DNA of 64,000 nucleotides from Aselliscus stoliczkanus (GCA_033961575.1 CM066738.1:66315478-66379477), one strand, 5' to 3'; counted from the stretch's first letter, positions 34,341 to 46,830 are shown. Notes: a model not told the origin generated them from the letters alone. Numbers and translations: made by a program.

Positions 34341-35020
34341 TTCCATAAAGTAATTTTTGTTTTGTTTGTTTATTCTGTTCTCTAGATTTCACATATAAGT
34401 GAAATCATATGATTTTTGTCTTTCTTGGTCTGACTTACTATACTCAGCACAATACCCCCTAGGTCCACCCCTTTTGTTGCAGATAGAAAGACTTCATTCT
34501 TTTTTATGGATGAGTAATATTCCATTGTATATACATGCCACCTCTTTTTTATCTGTTCATTTATTGATAGACACCCAGGTTGCCTCTATATCTTATTTAT
34601 ATTATTATAAATAATGCTGCATTGAACATATGGATGTGCAATTCCCTTCAAAGTAGTGTTTTGCGTGACTTTTGGAAAATATCCAAAAGTGGGATTAGTC
34701 TCTTGTTATATGTAAGCTTTATTTTAAAGCCTATTTTGTTTGGTATAAGTATTACTACTTGAGCTTTTTGTTGTTGTTTATTTCCATTTCCATGAAATAC
34801 CTATTTTCATCCCTTTACTTTCAGTCTTTGGGTGTCTTTTGATCTGCGTGAGTCTCATGTAGGCAGGATACGCAGGGTCTTGTTTTCTCATCCATTTAGC
34901 AATCCTATATTTTGATTCAAGCATTTAATACATTTACATTTAAAGAAATTGTTGATAGATATGTAGTTATTGCCATTTTATTATTTGTATTTTTTATCTT
35001 TTTTCCCCTTTTTTCTTCTT

Positions 35021-35131
35021 CTTTTTTTTTTTTTTTTGAGGGCAGCGTCACTGGCCCTCACATGTGGGACCTGAACCAGGGTTGCCAGCCTCCCAAGCCA
35101 GTGCTCAAGGACCATGCCATTTGGCCGGCCC
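35021..35131 (-). mobile_element. short tRNA-derived SINE in L1-F
   Basis: This is an antisense short SINE. The duplicated 'cccttttttcttctt' lies at about 35,005-35,020 and 35,132-35,147. Confidence 0.9.
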
Positions 35132-35424
35132 ACCCTTTTTTCTTCTTGAAGAAATATTTTCAGTATTTCTTGTAATACTTTTGGTGATGATGAATTCCTT
35201 TAGCTTTTTCTTGTCTGGGAAGCATAACATGAATCACCACTAATGATCACAATTGGCCTACAAGGTAAGAGACATTTTATTTATTTTTACATGAACAAAT
35301 TAGATTTAAAAGAGAGGAAACAACTTATGAAGTTTCAGTTGCTGAGGACAGAAATCACTCTAGCTATTTTAAATGAAAAGGAATTTAATTTAAGAAATTT
35401 ATGTGTTTAAAAAATTATGGAAAG

Positions 35425-35556
35425 GGCCGGCCGAGTGGCGCAGTGGTGGAGCATTGGCTTGGGAGGCCAGCAGCCCCGGTTCTGGTCCCACATATGAGGG
35501 CCAGTGACACTGCCCTCAAAAAACAAAAAACAAAACAAACAAAAAAAAACAACAAC
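35425..35556 (+). mobile_element. short tRNA-derived SINE
   Basis: This is a complete short SINE with an (A)nC-rich tail. A perfect 14-bp duplication (aaaattatggaaag) lies at 35,411-35,424 and 35,557-35,570. Confidence 0.95.
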
Positions 35557-35570
35557 AAAATTATGGAAAG

Positions 35571-36448
35571 AGCTGAAGCAGTGTCCCCTAACCTGGACAT
35601 CCTGAAATGACTCCCAGAACACCACCACAGAACTGTCTAGCCAAGGGAACTTTTACCTATACTACCTTTGGGAAAGTGGGAATCATGAGGCTTCATGCTA
35701 GTTGCTGCTCCAAGATCATACTGTCATCAGAACTAGTGGTCCCAGAGCCAAGCTGAGCCTGCAACATCTATACTAGCAAAATGGATAACTTGCTTCCTGC
35801 CTTTCAGCAATCACTAAGCTAGTTACTGGACACTCAGACCTTTGCTAATGCTTTTTTAGGGAAACAAAATCCCTATGACTCATATCCCTCCATGCCAGCA
35901 GAAATAGTAAAAGCTGCAAAAGTTGCTTCTGGAAACTTCTGTTTTCCAAATATCCTATGAGTGCTTCCTATAGCACATTCTGAACCTTTGCTGCAAGGGA
36001 ATCTGGGAGAAGTGGTTTTCAGGACAATAAGTGAAACTGAAAAGAACGCAAAACAAATGTGCATCAAATGACTATACAAGTGGGGAGCTGTTATTTGGAC
36101 TCAGACTTGTCTAAGTTTAAAGTCCTTCACTATAAGTGTGTGCTCAATAGAGAGTTTTAGTGTGAATGAATAAATGCATGCATTCATGAATGAGTTATGG
36201 ATATATGAATAGTATCTCTTTCTTAACCCATCTTTGTCTAGGAAATAGTTAGCTAACCAGCCTTCCTCGGATGTTGTTCCTGGGGTCACCATGGAATTAG
36301 ACTATAATCCTAAGCCTAACTCACTCCTGGTATGGCTGGAGTGTTCAAGTGACCACTTTTGCCCAAATGCCACCTGTTAATAGCTACCTGAAGCCTGGAA
36401 TCTGGCTCCAAATCTCAGTCTTCAGACTAGGGAACCTAACCTTTTCAT
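35571..36448. other. unassigned unique sequence
   Basis: No repeat family or gene recognised. Confidence 0.4.
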
Positions 36449-36765
36449 TTTTTTTTTTAACTTTATTGGGGAACTTTATTTAACTTTATTTAGTGTTTTT
36501 TTCCCATGAGCTCCAAGTCAAGTTGTTGTCCTTCAATCTTAGTTGTAGAGGGTGCAGCTCAGCTCCAAGTCTGGTGGCCATTTCAATCTAGTTGACGGGG
36601 GCACAACCCATCATCCCATGAGGGACTCAAACTGGCAACCTTATTGTTAAGAGCACGCACTCTAACCATCTGAGGCATCCAACCACCCACCAGCCAATCA
36701 GCGGCAGCCCAGCTCAAGTCATCGTCTTCAATCTGGTTGCGGGGCTGCCCCTACGCTTGTCATTT
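36449..36765 (-). mobile_element. long tRNA-derived SINE
   Basis: This is an antisense long-family SINE: T-rich tail and 'ctttattggggaact' at the left, body 'tagttgtagagggtgcagct', and a tRNA-like head near 36,635-36,690. Decayed additional SINE sequence ('gcagcccagctcaagtca') lies to its right. Confidence 0.8.
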
Positions 36766-37510
36766 TGATCATGCTGGCCTCTTCTTAAGGGACTGTTGTC
36801 CAGTTTGTAGGTTCTGTGACTTTTCTTTAAGTTACCAGATTTCAGATATAATAATTCATCTGATGTTAAAAAATTCAGTCATTCTGAAATATTGGTATTG
36901 TTTTCATCTCCATTTTTACCCTGTATATATGGACTTCTGTAAGTTTTCTTGTGCTTCATATTCCCCCCACACTCTTTGAATTTCAACAGTGAACTTAGAC
37001 TCTTTTCCACATCATCCCATTCTAGATACATGACAACAACTTTTATTGTTGCTTTTGTTCAGTTAGTTTGCTCTTCTAACTGCAGTATCCTACACAAACA
37101 TTTTGGAGTTGAAACTTATGACAGCTGTCTTTAAATTAGGTTTCAAGCTGCTGCAAAAGTAGGAATTATGTTCTATACTTTTGTAAACTCAGGTACTTAA
37201 TGTTTGCTGTCATATGTAAAAAGTAATGAAGGAGGAATTATGTTACAGCTACCCAGTAACAATAAACCCCTGAATAGCCTCCAAGTAATGTAAGGCTAAA
37301 AAGCCTCCAAGTGCAGGGTATGATGAACACATCCAAGAAGTGCCAAAGCTAAGATGACCTAAGTAACTCATAAGTCACTGACTAACAGAAAGATGCACTC
37401 TCATTAATTTACAAAATTACAAAAGCCAAGAAACAGGCAAGAAGAGGTGGGGGAAGAAGGGTAGTGGTAATGAAGACAGCTACAATTATGGAAATTCTTT
37501 ACTCTGACAT
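36766..37510. other. unassigned unique sequence
   Basis: No repeat or gene recognised. Confidence 0.4.
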
Positions 37511-37511
37511 A

Positions 37512-38434
37512 TCAGGTCTGACAATTAAGTTCACGAACTTGCCACCATGTGCTTACATTGGCAGCACTGCATAAAAAGCTGGGTAAGGTTTCATAATCTT
37601 GGTATATCAATGTCTCACAGCTGTGTTCCTCTCAGATGTGTAGGGGTGTCTTGCTGCGTGGCATTCATTATTGTTGTTGCATGTTTTTGTGTGCTGTTGC
37701 AAGGATGTCTGAGCTTGAATTAGAGCAATGAATAAACATTAAATTTCTTATTAAACTTGCAAGAATGGAAGTGAAATCAGGGACATGTTAGTCCAAATTT
37801 ATGGGGATAATGCCATGAAGAAAATGGCAGTGTGCAAATGGATTAAACATTTTTCTGAGGTAAGAGAATACATCACTGATTAAGGAAGTCAGGGTGGCCA
37901 GTAACAGCAGAACTGATTAAAACATTGCAAAAATTCATTGAATTGTGAGTCAAAATCATCATCCGACTGTGAGAAGCATAGCAGACCAAGTAAACCTTGA
38001 TAAACAGTTATGAAAATCTTAACTAAAAATCTTGGCATGAGAAAGGTGTGTGCAAAAATGGTTCCAAAGGAGCTCTTGCATCATGTCAATGCACCAGCTC
38101 ACTCAGCACTGTCTGTGAGGAAGTTATTAGCCAGTAACAAAGAACTGTATTGGAACTACTCACCTGATTTGGCCCCAATGACTTACCCAAAAATAAAGGA
38201 AATCTTGAAAGAAAGACACTTTAATGACATTCAGGACATCAAGGGTAATACAATGATAGCTCTGATGGCCATTCCAGAAAGAGTTCCAAAATTGCTTTGA
38301 TAGGTGAACTAGGCACTGGCATTGGTGCATAGCTTCCCAAGGGGAGTACTTTGAAGGTGACCATAGTGATAGTCAGCTATGAGGTATGTAGCACTTTTTC
38401 TAGGATGAGTTCCCAAGGCTTGTCAGACCTCGTG
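37512..38434 (+). mobile_element. mariner-type transposon copy 2 (923 bp, differently deleted)
   Basis: TA-flanked ends: 'caggtctgacaattaagttc' on the left and 'cttgtcagacctcgtg' on the right. It is the same family as copies 1 and 3, but keeps transposase N-terminal sequence (from about 37,760). It then jumps near 38,075 to the catalytic part (HHVNAPAHSALSVRKLLAS), where the second catalytic Asp is replaced by Val. Stops and frameshifts make it inactive. Confidence 0.85.
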
Positions 38435-38439
38435 TATTA

Positions 38440-38590
38440 TTTAATCTAATCATTGCAATAAGTCATTGAAGTAAACACAGTATTTATTTTTTAATTTAAA
38501 GACAAAGAAATTGAGGATGAGTGAGGTTTAGTAATTTGCCTAAGATCATCTTCACATGGTTGTGGTGGAGCTTATATTCCAATCTTTATC
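38440..38590 (-). mobile_element. MIR SINE
   Basis: Antisense MIR core: 'aaagaaattgaggatgagtg', then 'agtaatttgcctaagatcat'. Confidence 0.6.
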
Positions 38591-40190
38591 TATTTGACTC
38601 TTGGGGTGGAATTTCGTTTCCCTTTGCTAATTGATACATATATGAAGGTATTTATTGGTACTAAGTTTATGACCTCTCTGCACACCTCATTCTTGTAGAA
38701 GTTACTGGTTAATTCAGGAGCAGGATTTTAGTGTTTGTTTTTTTTTCTTTTTTCTTTTGGGAACTAGCTGCTTATGGGAAGCAGAATTCTGGTCTTCCCT
38801 CTCTATCCAATATCTTTTATAGGGCCAGCACCTAGAACACAGCCTGGTACTGATGGGTAAGCCTGTCATATTCTGGGGCTCAGTTTCAAGAATCTTATGT
38901 TTGTCAAAACCTAAGTCATATTTATGAATATCATGTTATCAATATTAAAACTGATATTTGATTATTCATTTATCTATTCTTTTCTGATCAGTTTGGTACA
39001 GAAGTAAGTTGGGGAAAAGAGGAATTTATGTTTTGACCAAACGATGTTCCTTTCCTTATATGATGCTAAAAACAAAACAAAACAAAACATAAAATGTACA
39101 GAAGATAAAAAGAAAACAGTAAATATCTGACATTGAGTTGGAAAGAAAAAGAAAAAATAAAACAGCTCAGCTGTTGGGGAAGATTCAGAGGAGGAATAAT
39201 CAACTCCATATATCATAATCCCAGAGTGCACAGCATAGCACAATAATTAGTGTTCATGATGACAATCCTTGATCCATCAAGAAAAATTAAGTTATGTTCA
39301 GCATACTTTCTTTTCTTTACCTAAGCTTGGGAAGAATGTGTAATACATTTCTGAAAGATTTATTTTTTTGATAAAGGAAATATTACTTTATTTTTTATAC
39401 TCTCTAAGGAACACTATTGTGAAAATACTTAAATATAGAAAAGCAGAAGGGATTGTTGAGGAAGAATACATCACCTTTAAAATTAAAGATTTTACCACAG
39501 CATCTGATTTTTCTTACTCTATCTCAGTCTGCCTAATGAGACAAATCATTTTTAAAGTTTTACATTAATTGGTAAAATCAACTCTAAGTGCGTTTTTTTA
39601 ACATGATGGATCAATTTTGTTTTGTTTTTAGGCAAAAGATGTGACTCATTTAAATTATTTTGAATCTTAGGATTTCAAGCTCATCAGTCTTAAATTTTAA
39701 TTAAATAAGTTAACAGTAATGGATAAACAATGTCATATTCATTCCAGAACATGGATATTTTATTTGATATTGCAGGTAAGAAAGGAGAAGCTCGACAGTT
39801 TGGATGTCTTCAGGAGACGGTGTGAAGGTGTAAAAATTTCACTAAGAAACCCCACATGGTGACATTATGTCAATGTTTACTCTTTTTCAGAGTCCTGGAG
39901 TTGAGTAGACTGAGAGAGGCTGGTCTCATGCTAATCATTCCATAAGACATTAAAATACACAAAGCAGATTGCCAATTTCTCAAATCACAATGCAGCAGGG
40001 GAAGATGAGGAGGAATATTAATAACCTCATACAGGACATCCTCTCTGTTGCATCTGGATACCTGGGAGACCAAATTAATAACTTGAAGGTTGTTTAAGAA
40101 GCATGGAATTAAAGCAAAGGGCAGTGGGTAATTTTGAAGATTTCGACCAGAAAATGGGACTATTGCATCATCCCTGAGCCACAATGGAGT
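38591..40190. other. unassigned unique sequence
   Basis: No transposon or gene recognised over about 1.6 kb. An (AAAAC)n run lies near 39,070. Confidence 0.45.
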
Positions 40191-40194
40191 TATA

Positions 40195-40415
40195 ATAATA
40201 TATAATATTTATTAATCACTTTGTCAGGTACATTATATTAATAAAAGCTTTACTTATATTGATTCATAAATGCTCCCAGCAAGACCTATGATGTGTCCTC
40301 CCACTAAATAGAAGAGAGATTGGAAGAACCTGAGTTTAACTAACTCTCCTAAATTTACAGGGCTGGCAAATTTCAGAAGCTGGATTCAAACCCAGGCAAT
40401 CAGAGTCCAAAGCTG
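40195..40415 (-). mobile_element. MIR SINE
   Basis: Antisense MIR ending 'gctggattcaaacccaggca', with 'atatttattaatcactttgt' at its other end. Confidence 0.7.
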
Positions 40416-40430
40416 ACTTTCTAATAACTA

Positions 40431-40511
40431 TTGGATTGTCAGAAAAGTCATGATGTATTTTTTCTATGTTTTTTGTTGCAAAAAGGTGTCATGACTTTTC
40501 TGACAACCCAA
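40431..40511. mobile_element. 81-bp mariner-type MITE, copy 2
   Basis: Ends 'ttggattgtcagaaaagtca' and 'tgacttttctgacaacccaa', flanked by TA on both sides. It is the same length as the copy at 26,852 and nearly identical in sequence. Confidence 0.9.
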
Positions 40512-40513
40512 TA

Positions 40514-42974
40514 TTTTGTCCTCTAGGCGTAGTTGGTTTTCCCCAGATTCAGTGTTTCTTCTCTCCCAGTAGTATGGGATAAACAAGTTCTCATTTCTTC
40601 CACTTTCTGTTACAAGCTCTCTATATTATTTTGTTCTTAGAGTCTTGCTCCAGATAAATTACAATCATAATGCTTTACTTACTTAAAATTACATGCTAGT
40701 TCTTTTACTCTGCGATTTCATCCAGTCCATTTGGATTGAGTGTTAGGTTTTGCAAATTCTCTGGTCATCATGAATATAGTGTTTGGGTTACTCTCAGAGG
40801 GGTTGAGAGTCTTGAAGCTTATTCCAATTTAATTGTGTATATACTTTACTGCAACTTAATTCCTGTTACTTTTAAGTTCTTGGGAATCTGGTAGGATGTG
40901 CTTCATATTGTTGTCTTCATAGGCCACCAACAATTAAAAGATAAAATATTCACATAAAGAGTCTCAGAATGGATTATAAAAATATTTAACTTTTGAAAAG
41001 TGGATACATCTTTGAGAATTCCAAAATTACTCACTATTAGATGAATCCCAACCTTTTACAATTTTCTTTCTAAGTTTGTTGAATTTTAAGAACTGGAACT
41101 GACAAAAAGTCTTACTTGTTATAGTTTTTTTTTAAATCTGCATTTAAAGATTGTCTAATAATAGCATGGCATGGATTTTATATTTGTAGTTTCTGGTATG
41201 ATCAATTTCCCATCATTAATCACATGAATCATGGCTTTGAAATGAGTTTAAATTTCCCCTCAATGTGTTTTATGTTCTCCTGCAAGTGAAAAGGTAATAT
41301 TTGACTTGAATGTTAATTTTAGGGTATATTTCAGATTCTTTGAGCAGTTCCTTGAGATCCTTGGAAGAAAGGTACTTTATAAAACCTTTACAACGTATTG
41401 GAGATAGCCACTTACGAATTACTATGTGCTGGAAACTTTATCTGACTGTGCCAAAAAACATGGGTAGATTATGAATCAACTTGCAGAGGCAACTCCATTT
41501 TCTGGACTGTCAATCACCTTAAAGACAGGTGAGGTTGTGTAACAAATAACCTTGCTCCTCCAAAATCCTACATGGATGCTCAGACCTTATGAAAGCTTTG
41601 GCTGGATTTCCCTGCCTTGCAGTAAATTGTCAAATGATCAGCAAATTCAGTGGTAGAGTGGCAGGGCTGGCTGCAGTGCACAGCAGTAGCAGGAAGAGAA
41701 GGGAATGGGACTTTCTAACCCACAGTACTGATGTGAGGCCTGGATTATACCCTGGATTTCATTCAGTCCTTGGAGATGTTTCAGTCCATAAATTATAAAT
41801 GTTGTCTATTGCTGCACAAGTCATGAGAGAATAGTAGATAATTCTAAGAATCTTATTAGAGAAAAGCAATCCTTTGGAAGAAAGGGTCGCGGGATGAGGG
41901 AGAAAGAGAAGGAATTAGAAAAGAATTTAGTCCAGAGAGGCTGAAGTAATGCTACGATGACAGAGTTTGGAAATATCAGCAGCAGATGGGATCTGCCATC
42001 TCTCGCCAATAGCAGACTGTTTTGGATCCTATAACAAATGCATGGTTCCCTTGGAGCAAAGGGTGATTTTACAAAACAATAGCAGAAATATTTAAGGAGT
42101 TTGAAACTACAGAACACAGCTATTTAGCCATCCACATACCTATTGGGAGAGGTATTGTATGAGACAGTAAGAGACAAATGAGAACACAAGGGGGAGTCAA
42201 CTAAAGATTAAGAATTGGGTGAGTCCTGTTTAAAACTTCATTTAGTTACAATCCTAAAAAATTATCTTTTAATACTTTCTTGGATTGCCTATTTTTGAAT
42301 GAAATAATCTGTCTTTTGTGTTTGGAAAATCTGTTTTAAAATAATAGCCCATAAATTGATTTCAAAATCAAAAGTAAGAAAATAAAATCATACTGAAAAA
42401 TTATGTTTTTCCAAGTTCAAAATATATACTTTTCATATTACATGATGTAGCACCTTTCTTCAGGTGGATGGGAAATAATGCAAATATAACCATTACCTGC
42501 TTAATGTTTCCATTTTGTTAACAGGCAAAGAAGCTGGTCAGCAAGCAAATAAAATGTAGAAAGGCAATAGAGAAGGCTGTCACCTTGCTACAAAAGCATT
42601 CTAAGTAAGTGTACTGTATCTTTTGTCCTCCAGCCAATTTCAGTAAAATGTACATTCTCTCTCACTAATTAGGGTGGTAAAGAAAAACCACTACTCTTAT
42701 TTCTTGTTCTGTTTCTCACTCTCTCCCTTTCCTCATCAGGCCATTGAGTAGTGTGGTGTACATTTCAAGTTGAACTTTTGTTTCATTTTTATTATTGATT
42801 ATAAATGTTTGTTAATTTGGAAATGGGTAGGACTTACTAATTCATTATCAATGTATTCTGAAAATAGGACTGATAATCTAGGCCATACTAAGTAATACCA
42901 TTAAATTTTGTAGTTTGATTAGTTTCAAAGGGTATAAATTTTCCTCTTGGACCTATGCTTGCTTGTAGAACTTG
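40514..42974. other. unique sequence containing one exon-like block
   Basis: No transposon was recognised over about 2.4 kb. The only gene-like signal is the splice-flanked block at 42,525-42,604. Confidence 0.45.
42525..42604 (+). other. candidate 80-nt exon (weak)
   Basis: A pyrimidine-rich stretch ending 'cattttgttaacag' is followed by 80 nt and then 'gtaagt', a perfect intron donor. One frame is open throughout: it begins AKKLVSKQIKC and ends TLLQKHS. I do not recognise the peptide. It could be an exon of an unrecognised gene, a lncRNA exon or a chance match. Confidence 0.2.
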
Positions 42975-43600
42975 ATTATTACTGAAACAATCCAATTAAA
43001 AAATGTCAGAGAACATGAACAGAAACTTCTCCCAACAATACATACAAACTGCCAACAAATATGTGTAAAAATGTTCAATTTCACTAGCTGTTAGTGAAAT
43101 GCAAATCAAACCCACAATGAGATATCACCTCACACCTGTTGGAATGGCTATCATAAACAAAATAAATAATAAGTGTTGGAGAGATTGTGGAGAAAAAGGA
43201 ACACTGATACACTGTTGGTAGAAATGCAGATTGGTACAGCCACTATGGAAGGAAGTGTGGAGGTTCCTCAAAAAATTAAGAATTACCATATGATCCAGCA
43301 ATCCCTCTCCTGGGTATCTACTCCAAAACCCTGAAAACATTTATCTGTAAAGATATATGTATGCCAATGTTCATTGCAGCATTATTATGGTGGTCAAGAC
43401 ATGGAAACAACCAGTGTCCTTTGATAGATGATTGGATAAAGAAGATGTGGTATATATACACAATGGAATACTACTCTGCCTTAAGAAAAGATGAAATACT
43501 GCCATTTGTGACAACATGGATAGATCTTGAAATTATTATGCTAAGTGAAATAAGATAGAAAAAGTCAAGAACCATATGACTTCACTCATGTGTAGTATTT
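42975..43600 (+). mobile_element. L1 ORF2 3' fragment
   Basis: 'cacaatgagatatcacctca' to 'gacttcactcatgtg'. The frame at 43,361-43,558 has PLIDDWIKKMWYIYTMEYYS, typical of the L1 ORF2 C-terminus. It stops without a 3' UTR. Confidence 0.85.
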
Positions 43601-44239
43601 TTCTTCATTTTTGGTCCATATTTAATGTTTCTTTTAAAAGGTAGAAGCTATGAATCTCAACTCAATTAGCTGAAATTAATATATTTTAATAATATATTGG
43701 TTGGTTTTAATATCAAGGAGGTGATAAATAATGCAACTTATTCCTGCATTACAGAGATCTGGAGAAGGGAGGTTCTGGGGATAGGACTATTTCAACTTTC
43801 CTACTTATGTTCATTGAAACTGAAGCAGCCACTTGTGGAGATTCACATTGCAATTGTGTGCAGAACACAATGATTTTCTTCCTCAGAGCAGACCATGTGG
43901 AACAACCAAATTACGCTTACTGGTTCCATAAAGAATTTGAGGGGATCAAATTAAATGCATTGGCTGCAGGACATTGATGGTGATATAGCAGAAGAGTTTC
44001 TCTAACATGTGACTGAACTCCATGCAGAGGAGTGTGGAATGGGTCCTAGGTGGAGGCAGGCAGTTGGTAAAAGAGATCTTTTCTTGCAGAAGCAAAGTTC
44101 TTAGCCTCTTACCTGAAGTTCTGGGGTCGAGTCCTACAGTATGGGATGAATGTTAGTGTGACAAGGTCCCAGGTCACACAAGGGTAGGAACAAGAGAGTT
44201 ATACAGATTGAGAAAACATCAACTTTGAATGTCTACAAT
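43601..44239. other. unassigned unique sequence
   Basis: No repeat or gene recognised. Confidence 0.4.
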
Positions 44240-44640
44240 TTTTGTTTGAAGAAGTCCCATTCTCAGCCCATGTGGTTTGAGTGGCTGATCCCACAATTAG
44301 GTCCAGGGATGGGCCCTTATTGGCCTAAATCAGGGAGCACATGCTACCCCCAGATCATGGTTTAGAGATGATAATAGGACTCAAACAATGAGGCTTTTTT
44401 ATGAGTCTTCAAGGAAAGAGGTCTGTTTTCTGCTAGACTTGAACAAGAGAATATCTGAAGTAGAACAACAGCCACCTTGCTCACACATAGATTTTGAGCA
44501 TGACATCAATACTGAGGACTTTGGAGCCAAGATATGGAAAGAGAAGTATCAGATCCTAGTCACATTGTTTGGAGCTCCAGCATCAAGCATTGTAGGATGG
44601 GGTTCCTAGGTTTCAGATGCTAATAGAGTTAGGAGTACAG
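44240..44640 (+). repeat. ancient interspersed repeat (class uncertain)
   Basis: 'tggcctaaatcagggagcac' and 'cacattgtttggagctccag' resemble an old mammalian repeat whose 3' end seems to be at 640-815. The 73-residue frame inside is not convincing as a gene. Confidence 0.35.
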
Positions 44641-45014
44641 AAAGTTTGTTGAGGAATAACACTAGTGAAAGGAAAAGGGGAGAAATAGAATTGGGCCAGA
44701 AGACTTACGGGACCACAATGAAGGCCTATCAAAGCCTCTGCCAGCCCATGGGAGCTATAGAGCAAAAACTGCTCACTAGAGAAGTGTCTTGTTGCATAGA
44801 TATGTCCAGGTTCTTGTAATAACATCTAGCTGAATCATTGGCTGGAGGCACCCGGAGAATATGATGGTGGCTCAGAAGCCAGGTTGACCATACAGGAGCT
44901 AACAGTTAGAGCTAACATATTCCTCACAGCTGGACAGTCCATCCTTTCTCAAAGGGTGATCTCAGAAAGACATCACTGTGTCTGCCACATGAGCTACTGA
45001 AAAAGTTAACCATA

Positions 45015-45601
45015 TGAGGTATAATTAAAAATGGTGAATGCTGCTGCTAAGTGCCATTAAACGAAAAGGCAGGGATCTTCAATAGGGAAAGTAGTGCATC
45101 GAACCTTAGTAATAGTGTGTAATAAGTTTCAACTTGTTTGGTGCAGGCAGTTGTGTGTGAGCTATGGTTGAGAGAAGGTGTGTTTTAAAATGCGCCATAA
45201 ATCATGGATCATGAACAATGTGTTAACATGAATGGGCAAACTGTTTCATCCTCCTTCATGACAATGTTCCATGTCACACATCGCTTCTGATATGGCAGTT
45301 TCCATCAAATAAAAACATTACAATGTGTCCTCATCCACCATGAGACTTCTGACTTTTTCCCAAAGCAAAAATGACCATGAAAGACAAACGTTTGAATCAA
45401 TTCAGGATATCAAGGCAACCATGACAGCGCAACTAAAGACACTCATGAAAGAGTACTTCCAGGACTCCTTCAGGCAAGAATGATGGGATAAGTGTGTTTG
45501 AAGGAGGGGAAGTATTTTGAAGGGGATTAATGGCAAAGTGTCTTTTACTGTAATACATTTTTTTTCTTTAAACATTCACCTTATTGTTTGATCATACCTC
45601 A
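45015..45601 (+). mobile_element. second mariner family, fossil copy
   Basis: TA-flanked inverted ends: 'tgaggtataattaaaaatgg' on the left and 'tgtttgatcatacctca' on the right. Inside, a broken transposase reads LLHDNVPCHTSLLI, keeping the catalytic Asp in HDN, then decays. The 587-bp length implies a large internal deletion. Its ends differ from those of the other mariner copies. Confidence 0.75.
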
Positions 45602-45603
45602 TA

Positions 45604-46499
45604 TATATCATTTATGTGGTCCAATATATCCCCTTTAATCTTGAGATACTGAAAGACAACTGAAAAAGTTCTAACTTAGAGCAGCTGGGTTTCTGTTCTA
45701 GGGTATCAGATGAGAACATGCCTTGAAGGTCTGAGATTCAGGAACTCACTGGTTTCCATTGGTGATCACTGGGTAATGAAGCCATATTATCACATAGGAG
45801 GTGTTTAATAATCAGCACCCACAGGTGATAAGCTAGAGAAAGAAACTCATATATTTCTTCTCCATCATGTTGGCTTGCTCACCTGTTCTTAGTGTTCCTT
45901 TCTATGCGTGTGTCTGGGTGATTTCAACATTCACGTGGATGAGTTTTCCAAACCTAACCTCACAGCTTCAACCTCAACTACCTTAGAGGTTTTCACCTCA
46001 AATCCATTTTAGCAACTGATCCCTTAGTCCACGCTCTGGATTTTATCATCAATTAGAATTTTTTCTTCCCAAATGTTAGACTCTAAGAACTCATTTTCAA
46101 TCACACCCTCTAATCCTTCCATCTTTCTCACTCTCTTTCTATAATCAATGTGATATACAAATATATAGACATTTCTAGATTTCTGAATTATCCTTTTTTT
46201 TCTTCTTGTTCTAATTTTTAGGCTGCTTTGGCTTCACTTTATTTCTGGTGGCTCAATATGGACCCCATATCAGTTAACTTTGCTTTCCTTTCTTCCTCCA
46301 GGTTCCAATGTGGTACCATTTAGAATTCTACTCTCAATCTGTTTGCTTTACACATGGATGATATCACAATCCTATGGTTTCCATTCCATTTATTCACAGA
46401 TGAAGTTCAAGTGTATCTTAGTGTAGTTTTAGTTTATTTTCACATATCATATTGACAATAAATCCCAAAGCTTGACAAGATACACTTGAGATTATAGGG
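45604..46499. other. unassigned unique sequence
   Basis: No repeat or gene recognised. Pyrimidine-rich in parts. Confidence 0.4.
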
Positions 46500-46830
46500 A
46501 AACAGTTTCTCTCATCCATTTCTGGGGGAATGGAAAAAAGTAAAACACCTTTGGAGAGGAATCTATCAATATCTAGAAAAATCATATACACATTACTCTT
46601 TAACTCAGAAATTCCACTTCTAGGTATCTAACCCAAACATATGTTAGAAAGAATGCAAAATGACAAATGTGTAAAGTTTTTCAATGCAGCATCATTTATA
46701 ATAGCTAAAAACTGGAAATAACACAGTTATCCATCATCAAAGGATTAGTTATATAGATTATGGTACCTAATGGAGTACCATGAAGCTAAAAAAGAGAATA
46801 GCTTAATTTATTTCTCAGTTTCTTGGAAAA
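46500..46830 (+). mobile_element. old L1-like ORF2 3' fragment
   Basis: 'tcagaaattccacttctagg' and 'tgcagcatcatttataatag' are L1 ORF2 C-terminal landmarks in a strongly diverged copy. Confidence 0.65.

Larger units (their letters stand above)
33636..35226 (-). mobile_element. L1-F: internally deleted L1 with two SINE inserts
   Basis: In left-to-right order the minus-strand element shows 3' UTR (33,636-33,924), a SINE (33,925-34,340), the ORF2 3' end (34,345-34,700), then a direct jump to the ORF2 endonuclease N-terminal region (34,705-34,995), a SINE, and the ORF1 C-terminal end (35,148-35,226). The reverse transcriptase is missing. The junction near 34,705 differs from those of L1-A and L1-D, so this is an independent deletion. 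Confidence 0.8.
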
